From Prevotella sp. (GTDB lineage Bacteria; Bacteroidota; Bacteroidia; Bacteroidales; Bacteroidaceae), in assembly GCA_021636625.1 (NCBI GenBank), contig JAJWLX010000029.1, positions 1-39,416 of the forward strand: a stretch of DNA of 39,416 bases, in the 5' to 3' direction. Made by a program: the position numbers and the translations under genes. Positions within the stretch are counted from its first letter, which is position 1. Every line of letters begins with the position of its first letter. The notes beneath the pieces were generated by a model. It searched no databases, was not told the origin of the DNA, and worked only from the letters and a program-made list of their open reading frames with translations. Positions 29,652 through 37,835 of this stretch are shown in pieces.

Positions 29652-30841
29652 CAACAGACCAAAAAGAAAAATGCCGCAAGGCATATTACCATTCTGATAT
29701 CGAGCCTACACTAGACCGACTAAATCAGATAAAGGAAATAGTCTCCAAATTTGAAAAGGATGGAGCAAATCGCCTTACCTGTGCCCTGGAAATGAAGCAC
29801 AAGGATCTAGACGAAATAGAACAACTTTCGGGATTCATAGCCCAAGCCTGCGACAAAATGGAAAAAGAACTGGAACGACTGAAAAAGTTTGAACCCTCTT
29901 TCAATAATCAATTTGCCACAGACCACAACAACTACTACAATTCAGTAAGCGAAGTTCTAAGACATATCAGAAGCCACTTGTCCCCTCTGAAAATCATCCT
30001 CAAGAAATTCTGCCCGCGAAAGCATCCTTCGGCTGCAGAATGCGAAATGTATAATATTCCGTCCAAATCGGTAATCGATGCTTCATTACTTGGAGACGAA
30101 GTTTACCAGCCAGATTTGTTTGAACTGGAAAGCTTTCCGCCAGCAGTACAGGGGCTGTATAACGAGATGATTAAATTCTTCAAGGCAGAAAAGGAATGTA
30201 TGGATATCTGTGCAGAAATTCTACAAGAAGAACTGGCTATACGCAAGGATCCTATCAAGAGTAAATGCATATTGGATAAATACAGACAAAAAGCATACAA
30301 ACGTATGGAAAATACGATTATGCTCATCTCCGAAGATACGATAGAGTATCTCAAGGCTACAACACCTGCTTACCAGGCGTACCAACACTATGCTTCGGAG
30401 GAAGGATTTGCGCAAGGAGAATTCCACAAGCAGAACTGTGCCTCGATGGATCATCTATGCCTTATCGAAGCTAAGACCGAAAATGAGGATATAACCATTA
30501 AAGAGAAGGTGCTTTGGGGCAACAATCCAAAAACCATTAAGAAAATAAGGTACGTAATAAACCACTTCGACGAACTGCTGCCAGCTGATTTCAAGCACAA
30601 ACTGATGGGAATGTATGAATATATTTTCTGCCAATGGGCTTTGCCTGATAATGTGAAGCAGGCAGTAGAATACTTCATCGAGCACTACAATGGGAACTAC
30701 GCTCCTGTAAAATATGCCGCAGTAAACAAACATAGTCTGGAATATAACAAGAGTTCCAAGATGGTAAAAGATTTCATATCCGGCATCAATGTACTTTTTG
30801 CAAATAGCAATAATGAAGACCTGATGGATTTTAGTGCTTAA
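29648..30841 (+). CDS. Unknown third protein coupled to RloA/RloB-like genes
   Basis: 397 aa, no family recognised. The N-terminal 100 residues are strongly helical and charged (LDRLNQIKEIVSKFEKDG, MEKELERLKKFE), probably coiled coil. A short CPRKHPSAAECEMYNIPSKS segment follows, then a long helical middle and an aromatic C-terminal part (MYEYIFCQWALPDNVKQAVE, YNGNYAPVKYAAVNK). No TM segment, no signal peptide, no obvious nuclease, NTPase or HTH motif. The 4-bp ATGA overlap with the RloB-like stop implies translational coupling, and a strong terminator follows, so it ends the unit. Its role, such as inhibitor, sensor or adaptor, is open. Confidence 0.75.
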   Translation: MTTDQKEKCRKAYYHSDIEPTLDRLNQIKEIVSKFEKDGANRLTCALEMKHKDLDEIEQLSGFIAQACDKMEKELERLKKFEPSFNNQFATDHNNYYNSVSEVLRHIRSHLSPLKIILKKFCPRKHPSAAECEMYNIPSKSVIDASLLGDEVYQPDLFELESFPPAVQGLYNEMIKFFKAEKECMDICAEILQEELAIRKDPIKSKCILDKYRQKAYKRMENTIMLISEDTIEYLKATTPAYQAYQHYASEEGFAQGEFHKQNCASMDHLCLIEAKTENEDITIKEKVLWGNNPKTIKKIRYVINHFDELLPADFKHKLMGMYEYIFCQWALPDNVKQAVEYFIEHYNGNYAPVKYAAVNKHSLEYNKSSKMVKDFISGINVLFANSNNEDLMDFSA

Positions 30842-30881
30842 AAAGTAGATTTGATTGGGAGTGAAATGGTTCAAAATACAC

Positions 30882-30921
30882 AAAAAGTGTATTAGCTCGC
30901 ATAGCTGATACACTTTTTTTA
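30882..30921 (+). terminator. Strong intrinsic terminator after the three-gene unit
   Basis: A 16-bp stem with one G-U pair (30882-30897 with 30903-30918), loop of five, and a T-run built into the right arm. Confidence 0.85.
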
Positions 30922-30939
30922 TTAAATTCTTGCTTTGGA

Positions 30940-31122
30940 AATCTACTTTTTATGAAAACCAGATTAACTTTTTATAAAAAGTAGATTATCAGTAGCCTAT
31001 CAATCTACGTTCTTGCTTTTAATAATCTACTTTGCTACCATTCAATCTACTTTTTAATTTAGCCTAACATCAAGAATTCTAAAAATATAAATATTTTTCA
31101 CCAATCTACTATCTACTTTTTT
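30940..31122. repeat. Iteron-like array of AATCTACTTTTT repeats
   Basis: At least six copies of AATCTAC(T)TTTT, complete or degenerate, occur near 30940, 30976 (inverted), 31002, 31024, 31044, 31103 and 31111; an inverted partial copy is also at 30842-30852. The region is noncoding, AT-rich and lies directly before a helicase/primase-type module. Looks like a regulator-binding or replication-initiator array; inference. Confidence 0.6.
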
Positions 31123-31124
31123 CC

Positions 31125-31156
31125 TTGTCTATCTCTCAAAAAATACCGACCTTTGC
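31125..31156 (+). promoter_or_regulatory. Promoter of the replication-like module
   Basis: GACCTTTG at 31149-31156 (one base off consensus) with TTG at 31125-31127, 21 bases apart. It overlaps the first possible start codon of the next frame, so the gene must start later. Confidence 0.45.
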
Positions 31157-31275
31157 AGCACCAAACCACATCAGGCATGGGCAAGCGAAGACCGAAGCCT
31201 GTTTCGATTTTGGCTGATGCGGAATGGAGGTCCCCTCTCATCGAAACGGAGGGAATAACCGGAAAGACTACAATT

Positions 31276-31644
31276 ATGTCTAATCATAATTTTTACCCCA
31301 ACACAGAGTTGGGCATCGACCTCAAGTTGATAACCCGCAAGCCAGGACGCCTGGGCATCGGCGAGTATCTGGATGGAGCCATCACGCACGACGGCGAAGA
31401 CCACTTCACATTCGTGCAGAACGACTCCGAGAAGAAGAAGGATAAGGTGGTACAGAGAAATCCGCACGTGTATGAAGGTACATACATCAACGTGAACCGC
31501 AAAAAAGACGGAACTCTCTACCCTACCTTCAACCGTCCACAGTTCACGGAGAAGTTCACCTTCCAGGACTTCTGCCTTCAGGCGGCCAAGGAGCTCTGGG
31601 TTATCAGCGGCCAGGAGAAAGGGCAGCCTATAAATATGAAATAG
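31276..31644 (+). CDS. Unrecognised small protein at the head of the replication-like module
   Basis: 122 aa from ATG 31276; the frame is open from 31153 but that lies in the promoter. Features: LGIDLKLITRKPGRLGIGEYLDG, an acidic-basic central part (QNDSEKKKDKVVQRNPHVY) and PQFTEKFTFQDFCLQAAKEL. Probably a small soluble beta/alpha protein; no family recognised. In position it corresponds to small proteins that accompany DUF3987-type genes, but the function is unknown. Confidence 0.65.
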   Translation: MSNHNFYPNTELGIDLKLITRKPGRLGIGEYLDGAITHDGEDHFTFVQNDSEKKKDKVVQRNPHVYEGTYINVNRKKDGTLYPTFNRPQFTEKFTFQDFCLQAAKELWVISGQEKGQPINMK

Positions 31645-31656
31645 GAAATCTCTCAA

Positions 31657-31804
31657 ATCTCAGTCTCAGTTAGCAAAAAAGTCACAATCCAACCCTTAAC
31701 CCGCTTTCTAAGCGTTTATAACTTATTGATATTTAATTAGTTATATATATAATATAAAGGAGCGGATACCACATTTAAAACAACTGAGACACTGAGACTG
31801 AGAT
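31657..31804. promoter_or_regulatory. AT-rich segment closed by an inverted repeat (possible origin or control region)
   Basis: ATCTCAGTCTCAGTT (31657-31671) is complementary to the AACTGAGAC...ACTGAGACTGAGAT block at 31782-31804. Between the arms is a very AT-rich run (TTTAATTAGTTATATATATA and more, about 31715-31758). It lies just before the DUF3987 ATPase gene. Possible unwinding element or large leader hairpin; no initiator gene or DnaA box is certain. Confidence 0.5.
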
Positions 31805-31855
31805 TTTCGGCAAGCAAACGACATATTAAATTTTAACTTAATTCTCTAGAAAGCA

Positions 31856-33190
31856 ATGAGTTACAATATTTTCAGCAGCACCGCTCCAGCGATGCCCAAG
31901 CCCAGCAAGGGCACAGAATTCGTGAAATTCGCCATCTCGCAGGCATCAAAAGATATGCGAGAAGTGCTTATTCCGATGGCTATTCCGGCTTTGGCAGCCC
32001 ATCTCACGGACGTAAGATTCATGTATTCCGACAACAAATTCTATGAAATGTGCGGTCAGATGGGGCATTTGATAGGTCCTTCGGGTATCGGAAAGGCGCA
32101 ATTGGGACATCTTGTAGAGGCTATCATGCGTAATTTCCGCAAGCATGATGAGACTGAGTTCAAGAAACTCGTGGATTGGCAGCGACAGATGAAGACCAAG
32201 GGCGCCAACAAGGAAAAGCCCGAGCGTCCAGACGTGAGTTTCTGGTTTCCACCCGCAGATGTTACCAACCCAGCCTTCATACAGAATGCCATGGCATGCG
32301 AAAAACTGGGCAAGAGAACGCAATACCTCAACCTGCCCGAGGTGGAGATGGCAGATAGAATCTGCGGCGGCCACAAGCAGGTGAGCCAGATGGTGAGAAA
32401 CATCTTCGACTGTCAGAGAGCCGGAGCCCTGCGCGCCACGGCTGATGGCGTAACGGGCAATCCCGTGCTCCGGGTAAACCTCACCTTCACTTCTACCCCG
32501 GAGGCTGCCCGACAGTTCTACAAGAAAGATATCACCAATGGTTTCTTCGGGCGCATCCCCTTTGCCTACAAGGCTCGTGGAGAGCGTAGCGGCAGGATTC
32601 CACGACAGGGTTCGTATGATGAGGATTTCCTGAAAAAGCTAGACAGCTATCTGCTGCGCCTGGACAACTGCAAGGGTACCTTTGTGGTGAAACAGCTCAA
32701 CAAGGTGGCCGACCAGCTGGCTGAAGAAATGGCTAGGCTTGCCGACCTTGCCGATGATGATACTCTCTGGGAACTATCCCACCGCAGCATCTTTTCGGCA
32801 TGGAAGAAGGGGGCTGTGCTCTGGATTCTGAACGACCAGACATGGACACGCTCCATCGGCGAATTCGTAGTATGGTTCTGCTATTACGACCTGTGGTCGA
32901 AGGTGAAGGTGTTTGGAGACATGTTCAAGGGATACGATGCTCAGGAAGAAGAGGTGCAGAGAAGTGGTCCTAAGAACATGCTCGACAGCCTTGAGCATTC
33001 CTTCAACGAACAGCAGCTGGAAGCACTACGCCTGAGCCTAGGAAAGAGCAAAGAGGGCACCAAACACCAGCTCTACGTATGGAAGAACCGCAAATTCATC
33101 ACCTACAGCAACCAGACGGGGCTTTACACGAAGACGCAGGAATATCTTACGGGGACACCGGATGCAAAGGTAAAGGGCGAGGCAAAATGA
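31856..33190 (+). CDS. DUF3987-type P-loop ATPase/helicase-like protein
   Basis: 444 aa. A P-loop-like GPSGIGKAQ lies near residues 73-81 (HLIGPSGIGKAQLGHLVEAI), and YLNLPEVEMADRICGG (around 160-175) is likely the Walker B region, followed by LRVNLTFTSTPEAARQF, a sensor-type strand, and GFFGRIPFAYK. This matches the DUF3987/VirE-associated family of Bacteroidota accessory DNA. Such proteins accompany a CHC2 primase and probably act as helicase or primase partner. The C-terminal 100 residues are helical and unassigned. Confidence 0.75.
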   Translation: MSYNIFSSTAPAMPKPSKGTEFVKFAISQASKDMREVLIPMAIPALAAHLTDVRFMYSDNKFYEMCGQMGHLIGPSGIGKAQLGHLVEAIMRNFRKHDETEFKKLVDWQRQMKTKGANKEKPERPDVSFWFPPADVTNPAFIQNAMACEKLGKRTQYLNLPEVEMADRICGGHKQVSQMVRNIFDCQRAGALRATADGVTGNPVLRVNLTFTSTPEAARQFYKKDITNGFFGRIPFAYKARGERSGRIPRQGSYDEDFLKKLDSYLLRLDNCKGTFVVKQLNKVADQLAEEMARLADLADDDTLWELSHRSIFSAWKKGAVLWILNDQTWTRSIGEFVVWFCYYDLWSKVKVFGDMFKGYDAQEEEVQRSGPKNMLDSLEHSFNEQQLEALRLSLGKSKEGTKHQLYVWKNRKFITYSNQTGLYTKTQEYLTGTPDAKVKGEAK

Positions 33191-33204
33191 TGAATTGAAC
33201 ATAA

Positions 33205-34224
33205 ATGAATTTAGATTTAGTTTTTATGGAGAAATATGAAATTCAGAAACTTCGCGACCTTCCGATAGAGAAGGTTGCGGAACAGATGGGGATGAAGGTG
33301 GAGCACCACAAGGCGCTCTGCCCCTTTCATGACGACCACCACGCCAGCCTTTCGTTCAACACGAGAAAGAACAATTGCCGCTGCTATGTTTGCATGGGGG
33401 ATTCCGTGGGCACCATCGACCTGGTGATGAAATACCTGGGGAAGGATTTCCTCTCGGCTTGCCGATGGCTCGCAGAGGAACATCAGGTTCAACTGGAGGA
33501 GGATAGGAAGAGAGAAGCTTCTTCCTCATCTTCTTCCCCCGGAGACTCTTCATCCGGTGGTTCTTCCCCGGAAGATAATTCGGGTGGTTCTGCTTCGGAA
33601 AAATCCTCCTCCTTTGATGCGAGCAGGTATGCGAGATTCTTCGAGCATCCCTGGCTCAACCTGGCGGCTAGGAGATTCCTTTTTGAGGAAAGAAGGATTG
33701 ATGAGAGAGTGGCTGCATGGTGCAGATTGACTTCCTGGACGGATAAGAAGGGCGTGAACTGGCTGCTGATTCCATACTTCAGCACGGAGGGGAAGCTGAT
33801 TGGGATTCAGAACAGGAACCTGGATTATAAGAAAGGGGAATCAACTCCCCGATTCCGCTTTCCCTATGGTGCAAAATGCTCCATCTACAATCTGCCTATC
33901 GTGAGGGGGATGGCGCCGGGCGAACAGCTCTTCATCACCGAGGGATGCAGCGACTGCTGGGCTATGCTCTCTGCCGGACACAAGGCGATTGCCATTCCTT
34001 CTGCCACGCTATTGAAGCCGGAAGATAAGAAATGGCTGGCGGAAATCGGCTCGCAGCTCAAGATAGAATGGCACATGTTTCCCGACAAGGATGCGCCGGG
34101 CGAAAGCCTCTTCCTGCAGCTCAAGGAGATTCTGCCCTCGCTGGTGCACCACCAACTGCCCCCAGGATGCAAGGATTTCAGCGAGTATTATCTGAAAGAG
34201 AAAACCGAGTTTATCAATTTTTAA
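33205..34224 (+). CDS. CHC2 zinc-finger/Toprim DNA primase-like protein
   Basis: 339 aa, or 332 from the second ATG at 33226, which begins directly with the conserved part. Zinc finger: Cys and His in LCPFHDDHHASLSF and C-x-C-x2-C in NCRCYVCMGDS (numbers 32, 35, 51-56 from the second Met). A Ser/Gly/Glu-rich flexible linker (about 95-140) joins it to a Toprim domain with LFITEGCSDCWA and FPDKDAPGES. This is the layout of element-encoded primases. It lies 14 bases after the DUF3987 gene and just ahead of DUF4248. Confidence 0.85.
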   Translation: MNLDLVFMEKYEIQKLRDLPIEKVAEQMGMKVEHHKALCPFHDDHHASLSFNTRKNNCRCYVCMGDSVGTIDLVMKYLGKDFLSACRWLAEEHQVQLEEDRKREASSSSSSPGDSSSGGSSPEDNSGGSASEKSSSFDASRYARFFEHPWLNLAARRFLFEERRIDERVAAWCRLTSWTDKKGVNWLLIPYFSTEGKLIGIQNRNLDYKKGESTPRFRFPYGAKCSIYNLPIVRGMAPGEQLFITEGCSDCWAMLSAGHKAIAIPSATLLKPEDKKWLAEIGSQLKIEWHMFPDKDAPGESLFLQLKEILPSLVHHQLPPGCKDFSEYYLKEKTEFINF

Positions 34225-34230
34225 AACAAG

Positions 34231-34458
34231 ATGAATATGGAAGAATTTATCATTCGTACGTACACCAAGAAGGAACTGGCCCTGATGTACTTTCCCGAGA
34301 GTTATCCACGCACAGCCGTCAACCATCTGATGGCTTGGATTCATCTCTGCACCCCACTATGGAATGAACTCCTGGATATGGGGTACCACAAGACCAGCAA
34401 GGCCTTCTCGCCTAAACAGGTGAAGGCCATCGTGGAGTATCTGGGGGAACCGGGATAA
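34231..34458 (+). CDS. DUF4248 protein
   Basis: 75 aa, with TYTKKELALMYFPESYPRTA, the DUF4248 start, and SKAFSPKQVKAIVEYLGEP at the end. Small basic protein with an HTH-like pattern, regularly found with HU-like and DUF3987 genes in Bacteroidota accessory regions. It starts six bases after the primase stop, the last gene before a terminator. Function unknown; possibly a DNA-binding accessory protein. Confidence 0.8.
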   Translation: MNMEEFIIRTYTKKELALMYFPESYPRTAVNHLMAWIHLCTPLWNELLDMGYHKTSKAFSPKQVKAIVEYLGEPG

Positions 34459-34501
34459 TGTTTAATGTTTAGAGTAAAAATGTGCCGCCATCGCACGGCA
34501 T

Positions 34502-34537
34502 CAGCCACCATCGCACAACTGATGGTGGCTGTTTTTG
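34502..34537 (+). terminator. Intrinsic terminator after DUF4248
   Basis: A perfect 11-bp stem (34502-34512 with 34521-34531), loop of eight, then TTTTTG. Confidence 0.85.
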
Positions 34538-34545
34538 TATCTTTG
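34538..34545 (+). promoter_or_regulatory. Promoter -7 box for the small protein and HU-like gene
   Basis: TATCTTTG immediately after the terminator T-run. The -33 region lies in the terminator stem and is poor. The leader contains a perfect hairpin GGAGAAA-AATA-TTTCTCC at 34586-34603 and runs about 125 bases to the next start. Confidence 0.5.
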
Positions 34546-34678
34546 CATCGTGATTCAGAAAGCGCTAAAAATCACTTTCCTAGTTGGAGAAAAATATTTC
34601 TCCAGTTGGAAAAATGAAAAAAGGCTTCTGGGGGAAAGACCGGATTGCTAGTATTAACATTTAAAAATCGTATTGCTT

Positions 34679-34867
34679 ATGAAACAGAACATGAAAGCAT
34701 TCATCAAGTATCTCATCGTGGCCGTGTGCTCTGCCATCGTCACCTTCCTCACCAGCTCGTGTACCGCGGGACTCGTGATCGGGAAGAACCAGAGGCAGCA
34801 GCAGGAGAATAATATCTCGACAAGGGCCGACTCGAGCCACTTCGTGCCTACTATCACCATACGATAG
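34679..34867 (+). CDS. Smalltalk-like small membrane protein
   Basis: 62 aa from ATG 34679 (second ATG at 34691). Basic N-terminus, one TM helix or signal anchor (YLIVAVCSAIVTFLTSSC) ending in a Cys that might act as lipobox, then a hydrophilic tail rich in Gln/Asn/Ser. Small proteins with this TSSC ending accompany HU-like genes in Bacteroidota, called smalltalk proteins; the match here is by pattern and context only. Confidence 0.6.
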   Translation: MKQNMKAFIKYLIVAVCSAIVTFLTSSCTAGLVIGKNQRQQQENNISTRADSSHFVPTITIR

Positions 34868-34871
34868 TCAG

Positions 34872-34917
34872 CTTAGAGTTAGAGTTAAAAGTTTAGAGTT
34901 AAGAGTTAAAAGTTTAC
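34872..34917 (+). repeat. Two tandem 21-bp repeats before the HU-like gene
   Basis: AGAGTTAAAAGTTTA occurs at 34881-34895 and 34902-34916, with TTAGAGTT preceding each. No coding role; possible regulatory or slippage repeat. Confidence 0.55.
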
Positions 34918-34948
34918 AGAGTATTAACAATTTAAAATTCAAGTAATT

Positions 34949-35581
34949 ATGTCTATCAATTTGAAAGCAAAGGAAACCCTCATCCAGGTGGGTGAGTTGA
35001 AAGGTAAGTATCGTTTCGTGCTCAGTACCGAGCTTTACAGCAAGCTCCCGGAGAGCAAGGTGATTAAGGAAGCTGCTCTGAGAAGTGGCGTGAGCCGCGG
35101 CGTGATGCAGGCATGCTGGGATGCTGCCGGCGAGGTAATCAAGGCGTGGTCAACCGAAGGCCACTCCGTAGCAATCCCTGGTCTGGGAACCATGCGATTC
35201 GGCGTGCGCGCCAAGAGTGTGGCTACCGTGGGTGAGGTGGCAGGCAGCCTCATCACCGCCCGCCGAGTGATCTTCACCCCGAACGTGGATATCAAGGATG
35301 AGCTGCAGAGAACTCCTATACAGATTACCTGCATCGACCGAAACGGCAAGGTGGTGAAGAACGTTACCTCGGGCGACAGCGGTGACGTGGAAGACCCAGA
35401 CAAGGATCCAAACGGCGGCGGCACTAACCCTGGCGGCTCCGGAAACGGCGATAACCCTGGCGGCGGTTCACAGTCAGGCAATACCGAGGGAGGTAATAGC
35501 CAAGGCGGAAATACAGAGGGCGGCAAGACCGATACCGGCGATACCGGCTCTGAAGGCGGTGGAGATTTTGTAGATATGTAA
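34949..35581 (+). CDS. HU-like (HU-HIG) DNA-binding protein with Gly-rich tail
   Basis: 210 aa. Residues about 1-125 match the HU/IHF-like fold of Bacteroidota: KVIKEAALRSGVSRGVMQAC, then WSTEGHSVAIPGLGTMRFGV, the HU-type strand pair, and ARRVIFTPNVDIKDEL, the arm end. After about residue 145 comes a low-complexity tail of Gly, Ser, Asn, Thr and acidic residues. Architectural DNA-binding protein of the element module. Ends in a strong terminator. Confidence 0.85.
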   Translation: MSINLKAKETLIQVGELKGKYRFVLSTELYSKLPESKVIKEAALRSGVSRGVMQACWDAAGEVIKAWSTEGHSVAIPGLGTMRFGVRAKSVATVGEVAGSLITARRVIFTPNVDIKDELQRTPIQITCIDRNGKVVKNVTSGDSGDVEDPDKDPNGGGTNPGGSGNGDNPGGGSQSGNTEGGNSQGGNTEGGKTDTGDTGSEGGGDFVDM

Positions 35582-35653
35582 CCGTACATCTTAGGATTAC
35601 AAATCTCATTTTTCCATTCCACTCTCTATTTTCTGTTAAGTCTTTATACGCAG

Positions 35654-35703
35654 AATCCCCAATCCCAAGGCTCCATCGCGAGCCCCGGATTGGGGATTTT
35701 TAT
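35654..35703. terminator. Bidirectional terminator between HU-like gene and permease
   Basis: A perfect 12-bp stem (35654-35665 with 35687-35698, AATCCCCAATCC), inner GGCTC/GAGCC pairing and a TTTTT tail. It serves both convergent genes. Confidence 0.88.
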
Positions 35704-35705
35704 CA

Positions 35706-37568
35706 TTAATAAGGAAACAGCAGCGGCAGGACGAAGGTCATGACCACGCCGATGATGATCTGCAACGGCAAACCCACCTTTACGTAATCCATAAACGTGT
35801 AGCCACCCGCCTTCATCACCAGCGCATTAGGCGGAGTGGAGAACGGAGAGGCGAAGCACATGCTGGCTCCCAGGGTCACCGCAAAGAGGAAGGAGTATGG
35901 ACTCACCCCCACCTGCTGGGCTGCCACCAGGGCAATAGGCGCCATGAGAACCGCCGTGGCGGTATTGCTGATAAACATCGTCATCAGCGAAGTAGTGAAG
36001 TAGATGCCCGCCAGGAGAGCCGTAGGTCCCATCGCGCCCAGGCTATCCACCAGCCCCTGAGATACCAATGCCGAAGCACCCGTCTTCTCCAGCGCCGTTG
36101 ACATCGGCATCATGGCGGCTATCAGCACGATGCTCTCCCAGTTGATGGTCTTGTAAGCCGCCTCTACATTCCGGAAACAACCGGCAAAGACGGTCAGCAG
36201 TCCGGCGATGATGACCGCCGTGACCGGAGCCACAGGAATGAAATCGAACACCATCATCGCAATCATCAGCAGCATGATGGCAGCCGCCACAGGCGCCTTG
36301 TAATCCAAGAGCACCTTGTCGGCAGTCTTCTCTGGCTGGTCGATAACCACCCAGTTGCTCGTATCGGTAGCCAGATGAGCCAGATTGGTCCATTCGCCCT
36401 GCACCAGGAGCATATCGCCCACATGCAGTTTGGCGGCTATCAGATTGTCGGTAATATATTCATCGCCCCGCTTTACGCCCAGCACGTTGATGCCGAAACG
36501 CTTGCGCAGGTTGGCATCGCCTATGCGCAGACCGGCAAAATTAGACGTAGGCATCACCACGATTTCGGTCAGTCCCAGATCGTAGAAATCAATCTTCACA
36601 TCCTTCATCTTCCTGAGGCCGTAATCGCTGGCAAAGCGTTTCATCTTCTCCTCCTCACCTATTATATATAAGGTATCGTGAACCTGAATGGTGCTGCTGC
36701 TCTTCGCCATGTTCTGGCTCACATCCTTCACCAGTCCCAGTCGTGATTTCTTCTCGTTTCTTATCTCGATGATACTCACGCCATATTTCTTCTGGATGCT
36801 CAGATCCTTCAGGGTTTTGCCCACGATATCCATCTGCTCGCCATTCTCGTCGATTGCGGCAGAAGGGCGGCGGCTAGGCACGATGTAGCGATGCAGATTA
36901 TCGAGCAGCTGATATTCGTCTACCAGGTCATCAAGCGATTTGCCCTGCTTCTTTTTCTTACCGCTCTGCTTTTTGCTGAGGAAGATTTTGCTGAGCGGCA
37001 TGAGCACGATGATGCCGATGGCGATGACGATGATACCCACAGGGAAGAAGCTGAAGAAGGCAAGCGGCTGATAACCGCCCTCGGTCAATACTTCATCTAT
37101 AACCAGATTGGGCGGCGTACCGATGAGGGTGAGCATACCACCCAGACTTCCGGCAAAGGCGAGCGGCATGAGGAAACGCGACGACTGCATGCCCGAGCCC
37201 GCAGCTATGCTCATGATGATAGGCATCATGAGGGCCACCGTTCCGGTATTGCTCACGAAGGCGCCGATAAAGGAGGTTACGAGCATCACCAGCAGGAAGG
37301 TGATGGTTTCGTTGCCGCGCGAGAGTGCCATCAGTTTATTGCCCGTCAGCTTGGCGAGACCAGTCTGCATGATGGCTCCACCCACCACGAAGAGGCCGAT
37401 CATCATGACGACGATGGGCGAAGAGAAACCAGCCAGAGCTTCGGCTGGCGTAAGAATTCCGAAAACCAGGAGTGCTGCCAAGGCTGTGAGCGCCACGATG
37501 TCGGCTCTCACCTTGCCCCAAATAAACATGGCAACCGTAATGATCAAGATAATAAGCGTTATTGTCAT
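35706..37568 (-). CDS. SLC13-type (ArsB/NhaD superfamily) permease with two TrkA-C domains
   Basis: 620 aa from ATG 37568; the frame upstream to 37697 is low-quality and crosses the promoter. An N-terminal half of about five TM segments (ILIITVAMFIWGKVRADIVA, then SSPIVVMMIGLFVVGGAIMQ) is followed by a cytoplasmic part with two RCK-C domains (about 210-390, with VSIIEIRNEKKSRLG and INVLGVKRGDEYITDN), then a second TM half. Members move sulfate, dicarboxylates or similar anions with Na+; the substrate is not readable. Conserved SNTGTVALMMPIIM and SNTATAVLMAPIA motifs mark the two substrate-binding loops. Confidence 0.88.
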   Translation of the reverse strand: MTITLIILIITVAMFIWGKVRADIVALTALAALLVFGILTPAEALAGFSSPIVVMMIGLFVVGGAIMQTGLAKLTGNKLMALSRGNETITFLLVMLVTSFIGAFVSNTGTVALMMPIIMSIAAGSGMQSSRFLMPLAFAGSLGGMLTLIGTPPNLVIDEVLTEGGYQPLAFFSFFPVGIIVIAIGIIVLMPLSKIFLSKKQSGKKKKQGKSLDDLVDEYQLLDNLHRYIVPSRRPSAAIDENGEQMDIVGKTLKDLSIQKKYGVSIIEIRNEKKSRLGLVKDVSQNMAKSSSTIQVHDTLYIIGEEEKMKRFASDYGLRKMKDVKIDFYDLGLTEIVVMPTSNFAGLRIGDANLRKRFGINVLGVKRGDEYITDNLIAAKLHVGDMLLVQGEWTNLAHLATDTSNWVVIDQPEKTADKVLLDYKAPVAAAIMLLMIAMMVFDFIPVAPVTAVIIAGLLTVFAGCFRNVEAAYKTINWESIVLIAAMMPMSTALEKTGASALVSQGLVDSLGAMGPTALLAGIYFTTSLMTMFISNTATAVLMAPIALVAAQQVGVSPYSFLFAVTLGASMCFASPFSTPPNALVMKAGGYTFMDYVKVGLPLQIIIGVVMTFVLPLLFPY

Positions 37569-37602
37569 GCTATAAAAAACTTTGATTTTTTTAAATATGA
37601 TG

Positions 37603-37610
37603 CAAAGATA
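37603..37610 (-). promoter_or_regulatory. Promoter -7 box for the permease gene
   Basis: TATCTTTG on the minus strand, 35 bases before the ATG at 37568. Confidence 0.5.
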
Positions 37611-37707
37611 CTTACTTTTTCTCGCTTTTTTGACCTCCGTAATGCTAATTTTTCTAAATTTATAGCAGATTATAGGAGGAAACTGCACTTTATTCATCAG
37701 TTTTCAG

Positions 37708-37715
37708 TACCTTTG
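37708..37715 (+). promoter_or_regulatory. Promoter -7 box for the inositol-phosphate synthase gene
   Basis: TACCTTTG, giving a leader of roughly 115 bases that carries tandem repeats. Confidence 0.5.
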
Positions 37716-37740
37716 TCCTCAATTCAATCAATCGAATAAG

Positions 37741-37822
37741 TAGAAGATCAATCTCCGAACATCAATAGAAGATCAATCTCCGAAAAATAGAAAATCAATC
37801 ATTCAATAAATAGAAGACTTAA
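37741..37822 (+). repeat. 25-bp leader repeats before the inositol-phosphate synthase gene
   Basis: TAGAAGATCAATCTCCGAA occurs exactly at 37741-37759 and 37766-37784, followed by degenerate copies near 37788 and 37811. All lie in the untranslated leader. Confidence 0.7.
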
Positions 37823-37835
37823 TAATTCATTAGAA

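Noticed and set aside
30940..31122. AATCTAC repeats considered as a CRISPR array
   Set aside because: Repeats are about 12 bp, irregularly spaced and in both orientations.
36891..37739. 282-codon rightward open frame opposite the permease
   Set aside because: His/Asp/Glu-rich shadow of TM-coding sequence, a familiar artefact; the permease frame has clear TM pattern and family motifs.
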